Assembly: GCF_000420865.1 (NCBI RefSeq)
Contig: NZ_ATVT01000008.1
Coordinates: forward strand, 1 to 64,000
Direction of reading: 5' to 3'
DNA length: 64,000 nucleotides
Source of the DNA: Butyrivibrio sp. XPD2006
GTDB lineage: Bacteria > Bacillota > Clostridia > Lachnospirales > Lachnospiraceae
Position numbers and translations under genes: made by a program. The first letter of the stretch is position 1, and each line of letters opens with the position of its first letter. The notes beneath the pieces are model-generated. The model had not been told where the DNA came from. It saw only the letters and a program-made list of their open reading frames with translations, and searched no databases. Of the stretch, positions 63,032 to 64,000 are shown piece after piece.

Positions 63032-64000
63032 TTACAAAATATCGGTCATAGTACCGGTATATAAAGTAGAGGATTATCTTAACAGGTGTCTTGATTCAAT
63101 CATGCTTCAGACATATAAAAACCTGGAGATCATACTGGTGGATGATGGTTCCGATGATAACTGTCCGGCTATGTGTGACGAACTAGCTATTAAAGATCCA
63201 AGGATTAAAGTAATCCATCAAGAAAACAAGGGATTGGCAGGAGCAAGAAATGCAGGAATAAAAGCAGCTACCGGAGATTTTATAGCTTTTGTTGATTCAG
63301 ATGATTACATAAATCATGGGATGTTCGAAGATATGATGGAGCAGATTATTGCACATGATGCTGATATAGCAATGTGTGATATCAAGTATGTATTTGACGG
63401 TAATTATCCTGTTGAAGCAAATATTGATAAGAACGGTCCCGAAGTAGAAGTAATAGACGGCCATCAGGCACAGTTCTTCATGTGCAGAACCCTCAGGGAC
63501 AGAATTCTATTTACTGTTGCTTGGAATAAGCTATACAAGAGGGAGCTCTTTGATGGTATTACATATCCTGAAGGAAGGATTCATGAGGATGAGGCCAGAA
63601 CTCATGAGCTTCTCTATAAGGCGGAGAGAATTGTCTATGTAAAGAGCCCACTTTACTTCTATTTCCAGAGAGAAGACAGCATTGTTGGCGCTGACGTTTC
63701 ATTAAAAAGGCTCAATCTTATTGATGCATTTGATGACAGATTAAGGTTCTACCGCAAGAAGAAAGAGTATAAACTTTGGGAGATGGAAGCTGTTCATGCC
63801 ATGCGAACTGCAGTAACCATGCAGAATGAATTCGAAGAAAAGGGTATGAAAGTTGACTTTGGCAAGCAATCGGCAATTAAAAAACTCTGTAAAGAGGTTG
63901 GGAAATACAGAAGTATAAAGGGATTGGAAAGAAAAGTTGCAATGGAAATTCTATTTTTCAAAGCGTCATATAAATCCTATTATGCAATTTGGAAAACGCA
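62997..64000 (+). CDS. family 2 glycosyltransferase, partial at the right edge
   Basis: Open to the window edge (about 334 residues so far, no stop). It carries YKISVIVPVYKVEDYLNRCLDS, DDGSSDDN, and the metal site FVDSDDY, then GRIHEDEARTHELLYKA. The likely start is ATG 62997, which overlaps the GT4 gene by 35 bases; no good ribosome binding site was seen, and TTG 63015 is an alternative. The ATG at 63028 is in another frame. Confidence 0.82.
   Translation, partial: MTGWQKLKRSYDYKISVIVPVYKVEDYLNRCLDSIMLQTYKNLEIILVDDGSDDNCPAMCDELAIKDPRIKVIHQENKGLAGARNAGIKAATGDFIAFVDSDDYINHGMFEDMMEQIIAHDADIAMCDIKYVFDGNYPVEANIDKNGPEVEVIDGHQAQFFMCRTLRDRILFTVAWNKLYKRELFDGITYPEGRIHEDEARTHELLYKAERIVYVKSPLYFYFQREDSIVGADVSLKRLNLIDAFDDRLRFYRKKKEYKLWEMEAVHAMRTAVTMQNEFEEKGMKVDFGKQSAIKKLCKEVGKYRSIKGLERKVAMEILFFKASYKSYYAIWKT

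Overview
This 64 kb window looks like chromosomal DNA of an anaerobic Gram-positive clostridium of the family Lachnospiraceae, most likely Butyrivibrio or Pseudobutyrivibrio. The basis is the moderate-to-low GC content, strong GGAGG-type ribosome binding sites, Firmicutes-type SOS boxes and catabolite-type operators, Clostridia-typical genes (rqcH, ytfI/ytfJ-like, spoVB-like, a large InlB-repeat surface protein) and rumen-type pectin/uronate metabolism (uxaB). The genus is an inference from gene content. No prophage, insertion sequence or CRISPR array was seen.

Layout. 0-0.4 kb: 3' end of a 23S rRNA gene, with no 5S gene before the terminator. 0.5-4.7 kb: cheV, a degenerate sirtuin-like protein and a very acidic single-pass membrane protein. 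4.7-9.1 kb: hisH-hisF-ung, then lysA and a Xer-like recombinase missing several catalytic residues. 9.1-12.1 kb (minus strand): DAHP synthase and a HTH-methylase fusion predicted to be leaderless. 12.2-16.3 kb: an operon of a membrane-anchored beta-propeller, a C39-like cysteine peptidase and a secreted papain-type peptidase. 16.3-17.0 kb: two copies of a roughly 90-base structured element flanking a small unknown gene. 17.1-21.5 kb: orphan cbiD, glgA and a MurJ/SpoVB-type flippase. 21.7-26.4 kb: a large surface protein gene interrupted by one in-frame TAG.

26.5-31.0 kb: rqcH (minus), trpS (plus) and uxaB (minus, with two cre-like operators). 31.2-40.0 kb: a housekeeping run yicC-gmk-rpoZ-rimO-pgsA-DEAD helicase-K+ channel-HAD phosphatase-membrane protein. 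40.0-42.4 kb: ruvA-ruvB with an SOS-type promoter and a structured intergenic spacer, then zapA. 42.4-47.5 kb: a U32 peptidase family protein, an FtsW/RodA-type polymerase and a class B PBP. 47.5-51.0 kb: a degenerate HD-GYP protein (minus), a small unknown protein, a ytfI/ytfJ-like pair and a coiled-coil protein with a J-like C-terminus. 51.0-53.0 kb: recA (two SOS boxes) and recX. 53.3-64 kb: a surface-glycan cluster of four GT2/GT4 glycosyltransferases, a GT39-type membrane transferase, an AT3 acyltransferase, an AMP-ligase with its own acyl carrier protein, and a two-gene ABC exporter. It runs off the right edge.

How the parts fit. recA-recX and ruvAB appear to be one LexA-type regulon: the SOS box sits in the same place relative to the -10 in both promoters. 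The right-hand cluster looks like a complete route to build, acylate and export a surface polysaccharide. The least explained items are the paired structured elements at 16.3 and 16.9 kb, the protease/propeller operon beside them, and the carrier-protein-dependent acylation module in the glycan cluster.
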